Shown: positions 43,875-52,015 of the stretch, piece after piece
Layout of the letters: each line of letters starts with the position of its first letter
Position numbering within the stretch: the stretch's first letter is position 1
From: Cyclobacteriaceae bacterium
Lineage (GTDB): Bacteria > Bacteroidota > Bacteroidia > Cytophagales > Cyclobacteriaceae
Assembly (NCBI GenBank): GCA_028278225.1
Contig: JANQEU010000075.1
Location: 62,001 to 126,000, forward strand
Direction: 5' to 3'
DNA: 64,000 nt
Made by a program: the position numbers and the translations under genes
Notes under the pieces: generated by a model
The model's input: only the letters and a program-made list of their open reading frames with translations
Told to the model about the DNA's origin: nothing
Database searches by the model: none

Positions 43875-45058
43875 AAAAAATAAGCTACCAGGTAGATGAG
43901 GCTGGCTACTATGGGAAGTTTGGTGGTGCTTATATTCCTGAGATGCTGTATCCGAATGTGGAGGAACTTAGGGAAAACTACCTGCAGATCATATCCTCGG
44001 AAGAATTTCAGCGTCAATTCCAGTCACTTCTGAAGGACTATGTGGGGAGGCCGACTCCCCTGTATAAAGCTGATAGATTGTCAAAAGCATACAATGCCAG
44101 TATCTATCTGAAACGGGAAGACCTGTGCCATACCGGCGCCCACAAAGTGAATAATACGGTTGGTCAGATTCTTTTGGCGCAAGCGCTCAACAAAAAAAGG
44201 ATAATCGCTGAAACCGGGGCTGGTCAGCATGGTGTCGCTACTGCCACGGTCTGTGCACTCATGGATATGGATTGCACTGTATTCATGGGTGAGGTGGATA
44301 TCGAAAGGCAGTGGCCAAATGTGGAGCGGATGAAGATCCTGGGGGCCGAAGTGGTACCGGCCACATCCGGAAGCAGAACGTTAAAAGACGCTACCAATGA
44401 AGCTCTGCGCCATTGGATCAACAATCCCGTTGACACACATTACATCATCGGATCGGTTGTAGGACCGCATCCGTATCCGGATATGGTAACCAGGTTTCAG
44501 AGCGTGATAAGCGAAGAGATAAAAAGCCAGCTCCGGGAGCATGAAGGCAGACCCGATCCGGACATAATTGTTGCCTGCGTGGGTGGCGGCAGCAACGCTG
44601 CAGGATCATACTATCATTATGTGGATAACCCGAAGGTGGAACTTGTCGCTGTGGAAGCATCCGGACTGGGCAATGATACCGGCAAATCAGCCGCGACAAC
44701 CGCACTGGGCACTGAAGGGATTTTGCATGGCAGCAAAACGCTGCTAATGCAAACAGAGGATGGTCAGGTTGTTGAGCCGTATTCCATCTCTGCCGGACTG
44801 GATTACCCGGGAATCGGGCCGATACATGCTCATTTGTTCGAAAGCGGTCGTGGACAATTTGTAGGGGTGACAGATGAGGAAGCCATGAAAGCTGGTATTA
44901 AATTGAGCAAACTGGAGGGGATAATTCCGGCCATAGAAAGCGCACACGCCGTTGCAGCCCTTTCAAAATTGGAGATTGAAGGGAAAATAGTTGTAGTCAA
45001 TCTCTCCGGAAGGGGAGACAAAGACCTTGACACCTATATAAAATGGGGCAAGTACTGA
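43865..45058 (+). CDS. trpB: Tryptophan synthase beta chain
   Basis: PLP enzyme that condenses indole with serine. The 397 residues include [24 protein letters not shown] with the PLP lysine Lys94, ETGAGQHG with Glu116, the glycine phosphate loop CVGGGSNA and GLDYPGIGP. It is the classical TrpB1 type with alpha-chain contacts. The ATG at 43865 overlaps trpF by 10 bases; a 60-base gap separates it from trpA. Confidence 0.96.
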   Translation: MEVKKISYQVDEAGYYGKFGGAYIPEMLYPNVEELRENYLQIISSEEFQRQFQSLLKDYVGRPTPLYKADRLSKAYNASIYLKREDLCHTGAHKVNNTVGQILLAQALNKKRIIAETGAGQHGVATATVCALMDMDCTVFMGEVDIERQWPNVERMKILGAEVVPATSGSRTLKDATNEALRHWINNPVDTHYIIGSVVGPHPYPDMVTRFQSVISEEIKSQLREHEGRPDPDIIVACVGGGSNAAGSYYHYVDNPKVELVAVEASGLGNDTGKSAATTALGTEGILHGSKTLLMQTEDGQVVEPYSISAGLDYPGIGPIHAHLFESGRGQFVGVTDEEAMKAGIKLSKLEGIIPAIESAHAVAALSKLEIEGKIVVVNLSGRGDKDLDTYIKWGKY

Positions 45059-45118
45059 CTGTTGAAGAAGTTTTTAGTTGATCCGAAATAAAGAAATTGA
45101 TATACTTCTACTTATAGC

Positions 45119-45898
45119 ATGAACCGAATTGATCAGGCCTTTGAAGACAAGAAAGACCATTTGCTGAATGTGTACTATACTGCAGGGTTCCCGTCACTGA
45201 ACGACACGTTAAGGATCGCCGGAGACCTGGAAGAATCCGGAGCAGACATCATTGAACTGGGAATGCCATATTCCGATCCTATAGCCGACGGTCCTACGAT
45301 TCAGGATAGTTCTAACCGGGCCCTGGAAAATGGGATGAATATTGATCTGCTGTTCAGTCAACTGGAAACACTGCGGCCTCTGGTTACGATCCCTGTGATC
45401 CTGATGGGTTATCTTAATCCTGTCATGCAGTTTGGGATTGACAAGTTTTGCCAAAGATGCAATGACGTAGGGATTGATGGCCTGATCATTCCGGATCTGC
45501 CCATGAAAGACTACCTGGAGGTTTACAAGGAAATTTTTCAGGCATACGGAATTTACAATATTTTCCTTATCACACCCCAGACGGCGGATGACCGGATAAG
45601 GACAATAGATGAAAATACAGATGGGTTCATTTATGAAGTGGCGTCTTCCAGCATAACAGGTGCAAAGAATGAAATTACCGAATCCCAAATCACGTATTTC
45701 AGTAGAATCCGGAATATGGAATTAAGCTCCAGGTTAATGATCGGATTCGGGATCTCAAATCATGAGACATTTGTCAAGGCCTGTGACTATGCCGACGGAG
45801 CCATCATAGGCAGTGCATTTATCCGGTTGCTGGAGGAAGATCCTTCTTCAGCTTCCATTCAGTCATTTATAAGAGACATTAAACAAACAGGCAGATGA
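45119..45898 (+). CDS. trpA: Tryptophan synthase alpha chain
   Basis: Cleaves indole-3-glycerol phosphate to indole. The 259-residue barrel has catalytic Glu46 in IIELGMPYSDP and Asp57 in IADGPT, plus GLIIPDLP and a phosphate site near GFGISNHE. It is the last trp-specific gene; the stop overlaps the DAHP synthase start by 4 bases. Confidence 0.96.
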   Translation: MNRIDQAFEDKKDHLLNVYYTAGFPSLNDTLRIAGDLEESGADIIELGMPYSDPIADGPTIQDSSNRALENGMNIDLLFSQLETLRPLVTIPVILMGYLNPVMQFGIDKFCQRCNDVGIDGLIIPDLPMKDYLEVYKEIFQAYGIYNIFLITPQTADDRIRTIDENTDGFIYEVASSSITGAKNEITESQITYFSRIRNMELSSRLMIGFGISNHETFVKACDYADGAIIGSAFIRLLEEDPSSASIQSFIRDIKQTGR

Positions 45899-46905
45899 TC
45901 ATTCAACTGGAACCCTCCATTACCGAAGCTCAGAAAAAGAAAGTGTATGATCAGGTAAAATCCTACAAATACAAGGGAACGTTTGTCAAAACACAGGCCG
46001 GTGAATACCTGGTAGGCATTGGGAAATCAAAATTTGACGTACGCAAAATAGGGCATCTGGAAGGGATAAGGGACATTCACATTGTCTCTGATGATTACAA
46101 ACTAGTATCGAGGAAATGGAAGGTGAATCAAACGGTCGTAGATCTCGGGGACGGTGTAAAGATCGGAGGCGGACATTTTGCACTTATGGCGGGACCTTGC
46201 AGCATCGAGGGGGAGGAGAATATCCTAAAAACCATAGACCACCTGAAAGAGAACAACATAAAGATTATGCGGGGAGGTGTCTACAAGCCCCGAAGCTCCC
46301 CTTATTCATTCAGGGGATTGGGGATTGAAGGACTTAAAGTATGGTACAGATTAGCAAAAAAGGCCGGGATCAAGATTATCTCGGAAGTAATGCAGGTCTC
46401 GCAAATTGAAACCATGCTGGAGTACGTGGATATATTTCAGATCGGCGCCAGAAATACGCAGAACTTTAATCTCCTGGATGAATTGGGCAAGGTTGACAAA
46501 CCTGTCATGATCAAAAGGGGTATTTCCGGGACGATTGATGAATTGCTTTATAGCGCTGAGTATATCTTTTCTGCGGGCAACGAGAAAATACTGCTTTGTG
46601 AACGAGGCATTAGAACGTATGAAAGGGCTGCCCGAAATACATTTGATATCAATGCCATCCCCATACTGAAGGAGAAAACACACCTGCCCGTCATTGCGGA
46701 CCCTTCACATGGGGTAGGCATCCGGGATCATGTGGAAGCGGTGGCGCTTGCCTCCGTCGTTGCCGGCGCTGACGGAGTGATCTATGAGGTTCATGACAAA
46801 CCCGAGGAAGCATTCTCCGATGGCCAGCAGACCTTAAGCTTCAATGAATCATCGACATTAGTCAGGAAGACGAGAATGCTGCTGGAGACAAAATCGGTTT
46901 ATTGA
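45895..46905 (+). CDS. aroF: 3-deoxy-7-phosphoheptulonate (DAHP) synthase, type I-beta
   Basis: First step of aromatic synthesis: PEP plus erythrose 4-phosphate. The 336 residues consist of an N-terminal ferredoxin-like/ACT-like regulatory domain of about 75 residues and a barrel with MAGPCSIE, RGGVYKPRSSPYSF, GARNTQN, MIKRG, LCERGIRT and IADPSHGVG. The N-terminal extension matches the Thermotoga-like class where feedback control resides. Coupled to trpA by ATGA, so its supply rises with trp demand. Confidence 0.95.
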   Translation: MIIQLEPSITEAQKKKVYDQVKSYKYKGTFVKTQAGEYLVGIGKSKFDVRKIGHLEGIRDIHIVSDDYKLVSRKWKVNQTVVDLGDGVKIGGGHFALMAGPCSIEGEENILKTIDHLKENNIKIMRGGVYKPRSSPYSFRGLGIEGLKVWYRLAKKAGIKIISEVMQVSQIETMLEYVDIFQIGARNTQNFNLLDELGKVDKPVMIKRGISGTIDELLYSAEYIFSAGNEKILLCERGIRTYERAARNTFDINAIPILKEKTHLPVIADPSHGVGIRDHVEAVALASVVAGADGVIYEVHDKPEEAFSDGQQTLSFNESSTLVRKTRMLLETKSVY

Positions 46906-47039
46906 TGTCGAAATGCTCTATCCTTTTGCTGTTGAATCTCCGATGTTCAGGTTCTAGAACGATGACCTTATTGAGATGAATGTATTCTACTTTCTGATCG
47001 ATCACATATGCACTTCCAGCCTCAACCGTCTAATTTAAT

Positions 47040-47047
47040 TAACTTTG
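47040..47047 (+). promoter_or_regulatory. -7 box upstream of phhA
   Basis: TAACTTTG matches TAnnTTTG and lies 34 bases before the phhA start codon. No clear -33 TTG. Suggests phhA has its own promoter rather than relying on the trp transcript. Confidence 0.5.
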
Positions 47048-47081
47048 CACCCATAAACACCCCACAATTACTCAGAAATAG

Positions 47082-47819
47082 ATGAAACAGATCTACGGAA
47101 ACTATACGGAAGAGGATTTTAAAGTCTGGAAACTTCTTTACGAAAGACAAATTCAAAACCTGCCTGCTGCAGCGAGTAAGGCACACCTGAAAGGTTTGGA
47201 GAAGTGCAATTTCATCGCAGACGAGATCCCTCACTTTGAAGACACCAATGAAATACTGCACAAGGAAACCGGGTGGAGATTGGCAGTAGTGCCTGGTATT
47301 GTCCCTGATTACACATTTTTTGAATTGATGTCCAACAGGAGATTTCCTGCCACTACCTGGTTAAGGAAAATGAAGGAACTGGATTACCTGGAAGAACCGG
47401 ATATGTTCCATGATGTGTTTGCGCACGTACCATTGCTCACCAATCAATCCTTTGTAAACTTCCTGGAAGAGATAAGTAAAATTGGATTGCAATATGTCGG
47501 GAATGACTATGCCATCGAATTACTAGCCAGGGTTTACTGGTTTTCCGTGGAATTTGGACTCATCCGTGAAAATGGAGAACTCCGCATATACGGCGCCGGT
47601 ATCTTGTCATCAGCCGGCGAAACCAAATTCTGTCTTACGGATGAGCCTCCGCACTACGAATTCGAGGTGCGTGAGATCATGTCAAAAAGCTTCAGAAAGG
47701 ATGTTTTCCAGGATCGTTATTATGTGATCGATTCCTACGAGCAACTTTACAGCTCAATCCCTGAAATAAAGGAGGTCATCGCGGAAATGGTTTCCGGAGG
47801 AGAGCCGGTGGTAGCCTGA
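47082..47819 (+). CDS. phhA: Phenylalanine 4-monooxygenase
   Basis: Iron- and pterin-dependent hydroxylase turning phenylalanine into tyrosine. 245 residues, catalytic domain only. Iron ligands are His110 and His115 in MFHDVFAHVPLL and Glu157 in YWFSVEFGL; a pterin-loop region PGIVPDYTFFELM is also visible. Short N-terminus without ACT regulatory domain, as in most bacterial forms. It lies downstream of the trp operon and convergent with trxA. Confidence 0.93.
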   Translation: MKQIYGNYTEEDFKVWKLLYERQIQNLPAAASKAHLKGLEKCNFIADEIPHFEDTNEILHKETGWRLAVVPGIVPDYTFFELMSNRRFPATTWLRKMKELDYLEEPDMFHDVFAHVPLLTNQSFVNFLEEISKIGLQYVGNDYAIELLARVYWFSVEFGLIRENGELRIYGAGILSSAGETKFCLTDEPPHYEFEVREIMSKSFRKDVFQDRYYVIDSYEQLYSSIPEIKEVIAEMVSGGEPVVA

Positions 47820-47885
47820 GCAGGTATATTTTTTATTCGGCTTCTCACTCCACGTGAGTGAACCTGGATCCTTTTTGTTTTATAT

Positions 47886-48245
47886 TCAGGCAGGCACAAC
47901 CAGATCCTTTTCAATGATCTCTTCCAGTGCGTTTTTAGGCAAAGCCCCGGTATGCATTGAAGGTTGATCATTGAGAGGAATAAAAAGAATACTTGGGATG
48001 CTTCGGATGCGGAAAACAGCCGATAGTTCCTGCTCCACTTCTGTATCAACCTTATAAATGATTATTTCCGGATGTTCGTCGGAGAGTTCCTCGAGTACAG
48101 GTGCCACCATCTGACATGGTCCGCACCAATCTGCATAGAAATCAATTATTGCCGGTTTATCACCTTTGTACTTCCATTCCTTCTCCCTGGTATAATCAAA
48201 AACCTTTTCCTTAAAGATTTCGGAAGTAAGTTTTACTGTTGCCAT
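47886..48245 (-). CDS. trxA: Thioredoxin
   Basis: A 119-residue cytosolic thiol-disulfide reductant. The active site is WCGPC (Cys41, Cys44) within DFYADWCGPCQMVAP, with cis-proline in RSIPSILF. No signal peptide. A strong -7 box (TACCTTTG) is 28 bases upstream on the minus strand. Convergent with phhA. Confidence 0.95.
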   Translation of the reverse strand: MATVKLTSEIFKEKVFDYTREKEWKYKGDKPAIIDFYADWCGPCQMVAPVLEELSDEHPEIIIYKVDTEVEQELSAVFRIRSIPSILFIPLNDQPSMHTGALPKNALEEIIEKDLVVPA

Positions 48246-48272
48246 AGTATTTTGTATTGAATCATTTTAGTG

Positions 48273-48280
48273 CAAAGGTA
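48273..48280 (-). promoter_or_regulatory. -7 box of the trxA promoter
   Basis: TACCTTTG on the minus strand exactly matches TAnnTTTG. Transcription would start near 48267, about 22 bases before the ATG. The -33 position has no TTG. Confidence 0.55.
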
Positions 48281-48373
48281 GACCCACGTAATTCCACCCA
48301 GTGTAACAGAAGTTACAGATGAGATTTTTTCCAAAGGTTAGATCCTATATGTACTTGTCAGGGAGCTGCCTGA

Positions 48374-48404
48374 TTGATTTTCACACTTTAATGCAATAAT
48401 TTTG
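48374..48404 (+). promoter_or_regulatory. Promoter of the toxin-antitoxin pair
   Basis: TTG (48374-48376) and TAATTTTG (48397-48404) separated by exactly 20 bases, a full match to the Bacteroidota promoter. Transcription should start at about 48411, next to the small ORF at 48410. Confidence 0.7.
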
Positions 48405-48409
48405 TTATA

Positions 48410-48475
48410 ATGACGACTAAAGAATTTAATAAGGATTTTTTTGTCATCGACCCCGGTCAGACAGACATTAACTAA
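48410..48475 (+). CDS. Possible 21-codon ORF before the antitoxin
   Basis: MTTKEFNKDFFVIDPGQTDIN, ATG at 48410 to TAA at 48473-48475, ending 2 bases before the antitoxin GTG start. It begins within a base or so of the predicted transcription start, so it would be leaderless or nearly so. It may be a leader ORF, a remnant of the antitoxin N-terminus, or chance. Weak evidence. Confidence 0.25.
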   Translation: MTTKEFNKDFFVIDPGQTDIN

Positions 48476-48477
48476 TT

Positions 48478-48675
48478 GTGAAACAGCTAACTTTAAATAT
48501 CGCTGACAATAAATTCAAGGCTTTTCTTGAGTTCATCAAGACACTTGATTATGTGAAGGTGGAAGACAACAAAGAAGCCATGGAAGAGCTTCAAAGTAGC
48601 CTTAAGCAAGTAAAGCTCATGCGTGAAGGCAAAATTCCTAAACAATCTGCCGGAGACTTCCTTGATGAGCTTTGA
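48478..48675 (+). CDS. Antitoxin of RelE-type pair
   Basis: A 65-residue small antitoxin-like protein, KQLTLNIADNKFKAFLEFIKTLDYVKVE then an acidic helical C-terminus ending SAGDFLDEL. The N-terminal strand-helix and flexible tail fit antitoxins of Bacteroidota RelE/ParE modules. It uses a GTG start. It overlaps the toxin gene by 11 bases, and the pair has one promoter, so the antitoxin probably represses its own operon. Confidence 0.75.
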   Translation: MKQLTLNIADNKFKAFLEFIKTLDYVKVEDNKEAMEELQSSLKQVKLMREGKIPKQSAGDFLDEL

Positions 48676-48994
48676 TGTAATCCCAACTCCAAATTTCAAG
48701 AAGCTCTTTAAAAAGCTGTCCAAAAAATATCCTTCTATCAAAAACGACCTCCGGGAACTTGTTACAATCCTTCGGGAAAAACCGGATTCAGGTACCTTGC
48801 TGGGTCATAATATCTATAAAATCCGGATGGCTATTTCCTCCAAAGGAAAAGGAAAATCTGCCGGTGCAAGAATCATCACGTATCTGATAACGGAGGATAA
48901 GGAGGTTTACCTGGTTCATATATATGATAAAAGTCAGCTAGTGAATCTAACAAAAGACCGTATTCTCAATTTGTTGAAAGAGGCTGGTTTGTGA
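48665..48994 (+). CDS. RelE/ParE-family toxin
   Basis: A 109-residue basic protein: VIPTPNFKKLFKKLSKKYPS then a C-terminal YKIRMAISSKGKGKSAGAR-type region and ending strands VYLVHIYDKSQLVNL. This is the RelE/ParE fold of ribosome-dependent mRNA nucleases or gyrase poisons. I chose ATG at 48665, the natural start; the frame extends to 48623 inside the antitoxin. Which target it has cannot be told from sequence. Confidence 0.82.
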   Translation: MSFDVIPTPNFKKLFKKLSKKYPSIKNDLRELVTILREKPDSGTLLGHNIYKIRMAISSKGKGKSAGARIITYLITEDKEVYLVHIYDKSQLVNLTKDRILNLLKEAGL

Positions 48995-49107
48995 ACAGGT
49001 TACGATTTCACCTGATCACGTTGTAAACTGCAGTTATTGCAGGACCCTGGAACATTTTTCATAATTTATTTGTGGATGCTTCATTCCGGAAGGCTTTCTT
49101 TGCGCTC

Positions 49108-49689
49108 ATGAAGGTTGCGGTAGTCAGATACAATGCGGGAAATGTACAGTCCTTGAGTTTTGCGCTGGAGCGGTTAGGGGTGACACCCGTTATAACGGAT
49201 GATCCCGAACTGCTAAAAACTTCAGACAAGATCATTTTTCCGGGTCAGGGGGAAGCAAGTTCGGCCATGGACTATTTAAAAGATAGAAAACTGGACATAG
49301 CCATCAGGGAATTGAAACAACCATTCCTCGGCGTGTGTCTGGGAATGCAGTTGATGTGCGAATTCAGTGAAGAAAATGAAACGGAATGTTTAGGCATTAT
49401 CCCTGCCACGGTGAAAAGGTTTGAGGATACCCGCAAGGTACCGCATATGGGCTGGAACTCTGTTTTTTCACTGGAAGGACCACTTTTTGAAAATGTGAAT
49501 GAAAACGATTACTTGTACTTTGTTCATAGCTATTATGTGGAACATTGCAATCAAACTACCGCCACCAGCGAATATGGGATAAAATTTAGCGCAGCGATTC
49601 AGGAGGATAACTTTCATGCCATCCAGCCCCACCCTGAGAAAAGCGCTGAGTCCGGGATGCAAATACTTAAGAATTTTTTGGAAATGTAA
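49108..49689 (+). CDS. hisH: Imidazole glycerol phosphate synthase, glutaminase subunit
   Basis: Supplies ammonia to HisF in histidine synthesis. 193 residues: MKVAVVRYNAGNVQSL, PGQGEA, nucleophile Cys77 in LGVCLGMQLM, VPHMGWNS and the catalytic HPEKS. ATG at 49108 is the family start; the frame continues to 49072 with non-family sequence. It is first of four distal his genes, followed by hisA after one base. Confidence 0.95.
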   Translation: MKVAVVRYNAGNVQSLSFALERLGVTPVITDDPELLKTSDKIIFPGQGEASSAMDYLKDRKLDIAIRELKQPFLGVCLGMQLMCEFSEENETECLGIIPATVKRFEDTRKVPHMGWNSVFSLEGPLFENVNENDYLYFVHSYYVEHCNQTTATSEYGIKFSAAIQEDNFHAIQPHPEKSAESGMQILKNFLEM

Positions 49690-49690
49690 G

Positions 49691-50404
49691 ATGGAGATCA
49701 TTCCTGCAATCGATATCATAAACGGGAAGTGTGTCAGACTCGAAAAAGGGGATTATTCGAAGGTCAAATCCTATCATGAAGATCCGGTCGAAGTAGCCAG
49801 ACAATTCGAATCCGCCGGACTTAAGCGCCTCCATCTTGTAGATCTGGATGGTGCGAAAGCCAAAAAGATCATTAATTACTCCATCCTCCGGCAAATATGT
49901 ACTGAAACAAGCCTTCATGTTGATTTTGGCGGGGGTGTGAAAGATCCTGAGCAGGTTGTAAAAGTGTTTGATGCTGGCGCAAAACAGGTAACCGGTGGCT
50001 CAATTGCTGCTAAGAACAGGGACTTGTTTCTGGCCTGGATTGAGAATTACGGAACAGAAAAGATAATTTTGGGAGCCGACGTCTTAGATGGTAAGATCAT
50101 GGTTTCAGGCTGGAAAGAATCTACCAGTATTGATCTTTTTGAGTTTCTGGAATATTACCTGGATGTTGGCATCAGATACGTTATTTGTACCGATATCATG
50201 AAAGATGGAATGATGGCAGGGCCTTCAGTTGAATTGTACAGGGAGATCATCACCAAATACCCTGATATTAAGCTTATCGCAAGCGGAGGAATCAGGTCGA
50301 TTGAAGACCTGAATGAACTGAAGAGAGAGGGACTCTACGGAGCAATAGTTGGTAAAGCGATCCATGAGCAAAAGATAGCGTTAAATCAATTGACCCAGGT
50401 CTGA
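49691..50404 (+). CDS. hisA: ProFAR isomerase
   Basis: Fourth step of histidine synthesis (Amadori rearrangement). 237-residue barrel with [15 protein letters not shown] (catalytic Asp8), [27 protein letters not shown] and IASGGIRS. The start at 49691 follows the hisH stop by one base; the longer frame to 49616 lies in hisH. Overlaps hisF by one base (TGATG). Confidence 0.95.
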   Translation: MEIIPAIDIINGKCVRLEKGDYSKVKSYHEDPVEVARQFESAGLKRLHLVDLDGAKAKKIINYSILRQICTETSLHVDFGGGVKDPEQVVKVFDAGAKQVTGGSIAAKNRDLFLAWIENYGTEKIILGADVLDGKIMVSGWKESTSIDLFEFLEYYLDVGIRYVICTDIMKDGMMAGPSVELYREIITKYPDIKLIASGGIRSIEDLNELKREGLYGAIVGKAIHEQKIALNQLTQV

Positions 50405-51159
50405 TGCTGACCAAGAGAATTATACCATGTCTTGATGTGAAAGACGGCAGAACGGTAAAGGGCGTCAACTTTGTCGACCTGAGAGATGCAGGAGATCCGG
50501 TGGAACTGGCAGCAAGATATGCGGAAGAAGGAGCCGATGAACTGGTATTTTTAGACATTTCGGCAACACTTGAGAAGAGAAAAACGCTCGTTCAGTTAGT
50601 AAAGAATGTGGCCAGAGAGGTTCACATACCTTTCACCGTAGGAGGCGGAATATCCACCACGGAAGATGTGTCTGCATTATTGGATGCCGGCGCCGATAAA
50701 GTCTCGGTCAACTCCGCAGCCGTAAAGCGTCCGGAACTGATAAATGAATTGAGCAAAAATTTTGGTTCGCAGTGCATTGTGGTTGCCATCGATTCAAGAT
50801 ATGTCGATGGCGTGGATATCGTTCATACACATGGAGGGTCCAGGCCCACCAAAATAAAAACACTGGAGTGGGCGGTAGAAGTAGAAGAAAGGGGCGCTGG
50901 AGAAATTTTACTTACCTCGATGGACCATGATGGCACCAAAAATGGATTTGCGACAGATCTCACCAACCGGATTTCGGATTTGGTGAACATACCGCTGATC
51001 GCATCCGGGGGAGGTGGGGAATCGGCGCACTTTAGTAATATCTTTGAAAGGAGCGGTGCAGATGCCGCGCTGGCAGCCAGTATTTTCCACTATAGGGAAG
51101 TGGAAATATCAACAATCAAAAAGGAGCTGAAAAATAAGAATATACCTGTAAGAATTTGA
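50404..51159 (+). CDS. hisF: Imidazole glycerol phosphate synthase, cyclase subunit
   Basis: 251-residue barrel: [17 protein letters not shown] with catalytic Asp11, [28 protein letters not shown] with the second Asp, [11 protein letters not shown] and IASGGGG. Works with HisH. Standard length. Start and stop tightly coupled to hisA and hisIE. Confidence 0.96.
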   Translation: MLTKRIIPCLDVKDGRTVKGVNFVDLRDAGDPVELAARYAEEGADELVFLDISATLEKRKTLVQLVKNVAREVHIPFTVGGGISTTEDVSALLDAGADKVSVNSAAVKRPELINELSKNFGSQCIVVAIDSRYVDGVDIVHTHGGSRPTKIKTLEWAVEVEERGAGEILLTSMDHDGTKNGFATDLTNRISDLVNIPLIASGGGGESAHFSNIFERSGADAALAASIFHYREVEISTIKKELKNKNIPVRI

Positions 51160-51164
51160 GAAAA

Positions 51165-51758
51165 ATGGATTTTACAAAACTCGGTGGATTGGTACCGGCG
51201 GTTGTTCAGGATTTTTCAACGGACAAAGTCCTCATGTTGGGTTTTATGAATCAGGAGGCTCTTGATCAAACCAGGGAGACAGGAAAAGTCACTTTTTTCA
51301 GCAGATCCAAAAACCGGCTGTGGACCAAAGGCGAGTCTTCGGGAAATCACCTGATCGTCAAAGACATAATAAGTGATTGCGATGATGATACACTCTTGAT
51401 CAAGGCGGAACCCGAAGGACCTGTCTGTCATACCGGTGCTGACACCTGCTTCAATGAATCCAATTCCGATGGCATCAGGTTTATCAACCATTTGGAAAAA
51501 ATCATCAAAAATCGCCATGAAGATCCGGTGGAAAAGTCGTATACATCTTCGTTGTTCAATGATGGTATAAATAAGATCGCCCAGAAGCTGGGTGAGGAGG
51601 CCGTGGAGCTGATAATTGAAGCAAAGGATGACAATAAAGAGCTATTTAAGAACGAAGCTGCAGATCTAATTTATCACCTTTTGGTACTGCTCGAAGCCAA
51701 AAAAATACCACTTTCGGAGGTTGTGGATATCCTTAAAAAGAGGCATCAATCTTCCTGA
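51165..51758 (+). CDS. hisIE: Bifunctional PR-AMP cyclohydrolase / PR-ATP pyrophosphatase
   Basis: Second and third steps of histidine synthesis in one chain of 197 residues. HisI part (about 1-115): LMLGFMNQEALDQT, FFSRSKNRLWTKGE, DCDDDTLLI and VCHTGADTCF, with zinc-binding Cys and Asp residues. HisE part (115-197): SSLFNDGINKIAQKLGEEA with the metal-binding Glu and Asp set. ATG at 51165 is preferred to a TTG at 51156 that would overlap the hisF stop as TTGA. Confidence 0.95.
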   Translation: MDFTKLGGLVPAVVQDFSTDKVLMLGFMNQEALDQTRETGKVTFFSRSKNRLWTKGESSGNHLIVKDIISDCDDDTLLIKAEPEGPVCHTGADTCFNESNSDGIRFINHLEKIIKNRHEDPVEKSYTSSLFNDGINKIAQKLGEEAVELIIEAKDDNKELFKNEAADLIYHLLVLLEAKKIPLSEVVDILKKRHQSS

Positions 51759-52015
51759 TTGGATTATTTTTACTTAGATTAACACAGTTCAACTTGGGAA
51801 AACTCACAAAAACCTGTCTGCGAGACTTGGTTATTCAGGCTTGTGGGTAGATAATGATGAGGTAAGGCTACGGGAATCATATGGGTAAGAGATTCCTGCA
51901 CCTGGCGCTATACCTCTCATTAAAATCTGCTCATAGGGATCTGAATGATGTAGCAAGGTTTCTGTGATAAAGAACTCACATTAGATCAGGTAACCATATA
52001 GTCACAAACCTACTT

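Noticed and set aside
47838-47868. Hairpin CACTC-CACGT-GAGTG between phhA and trxA as terminator
   Set aside because: Stem is only 5-6 pairs and the T run is distant; too weak to call.
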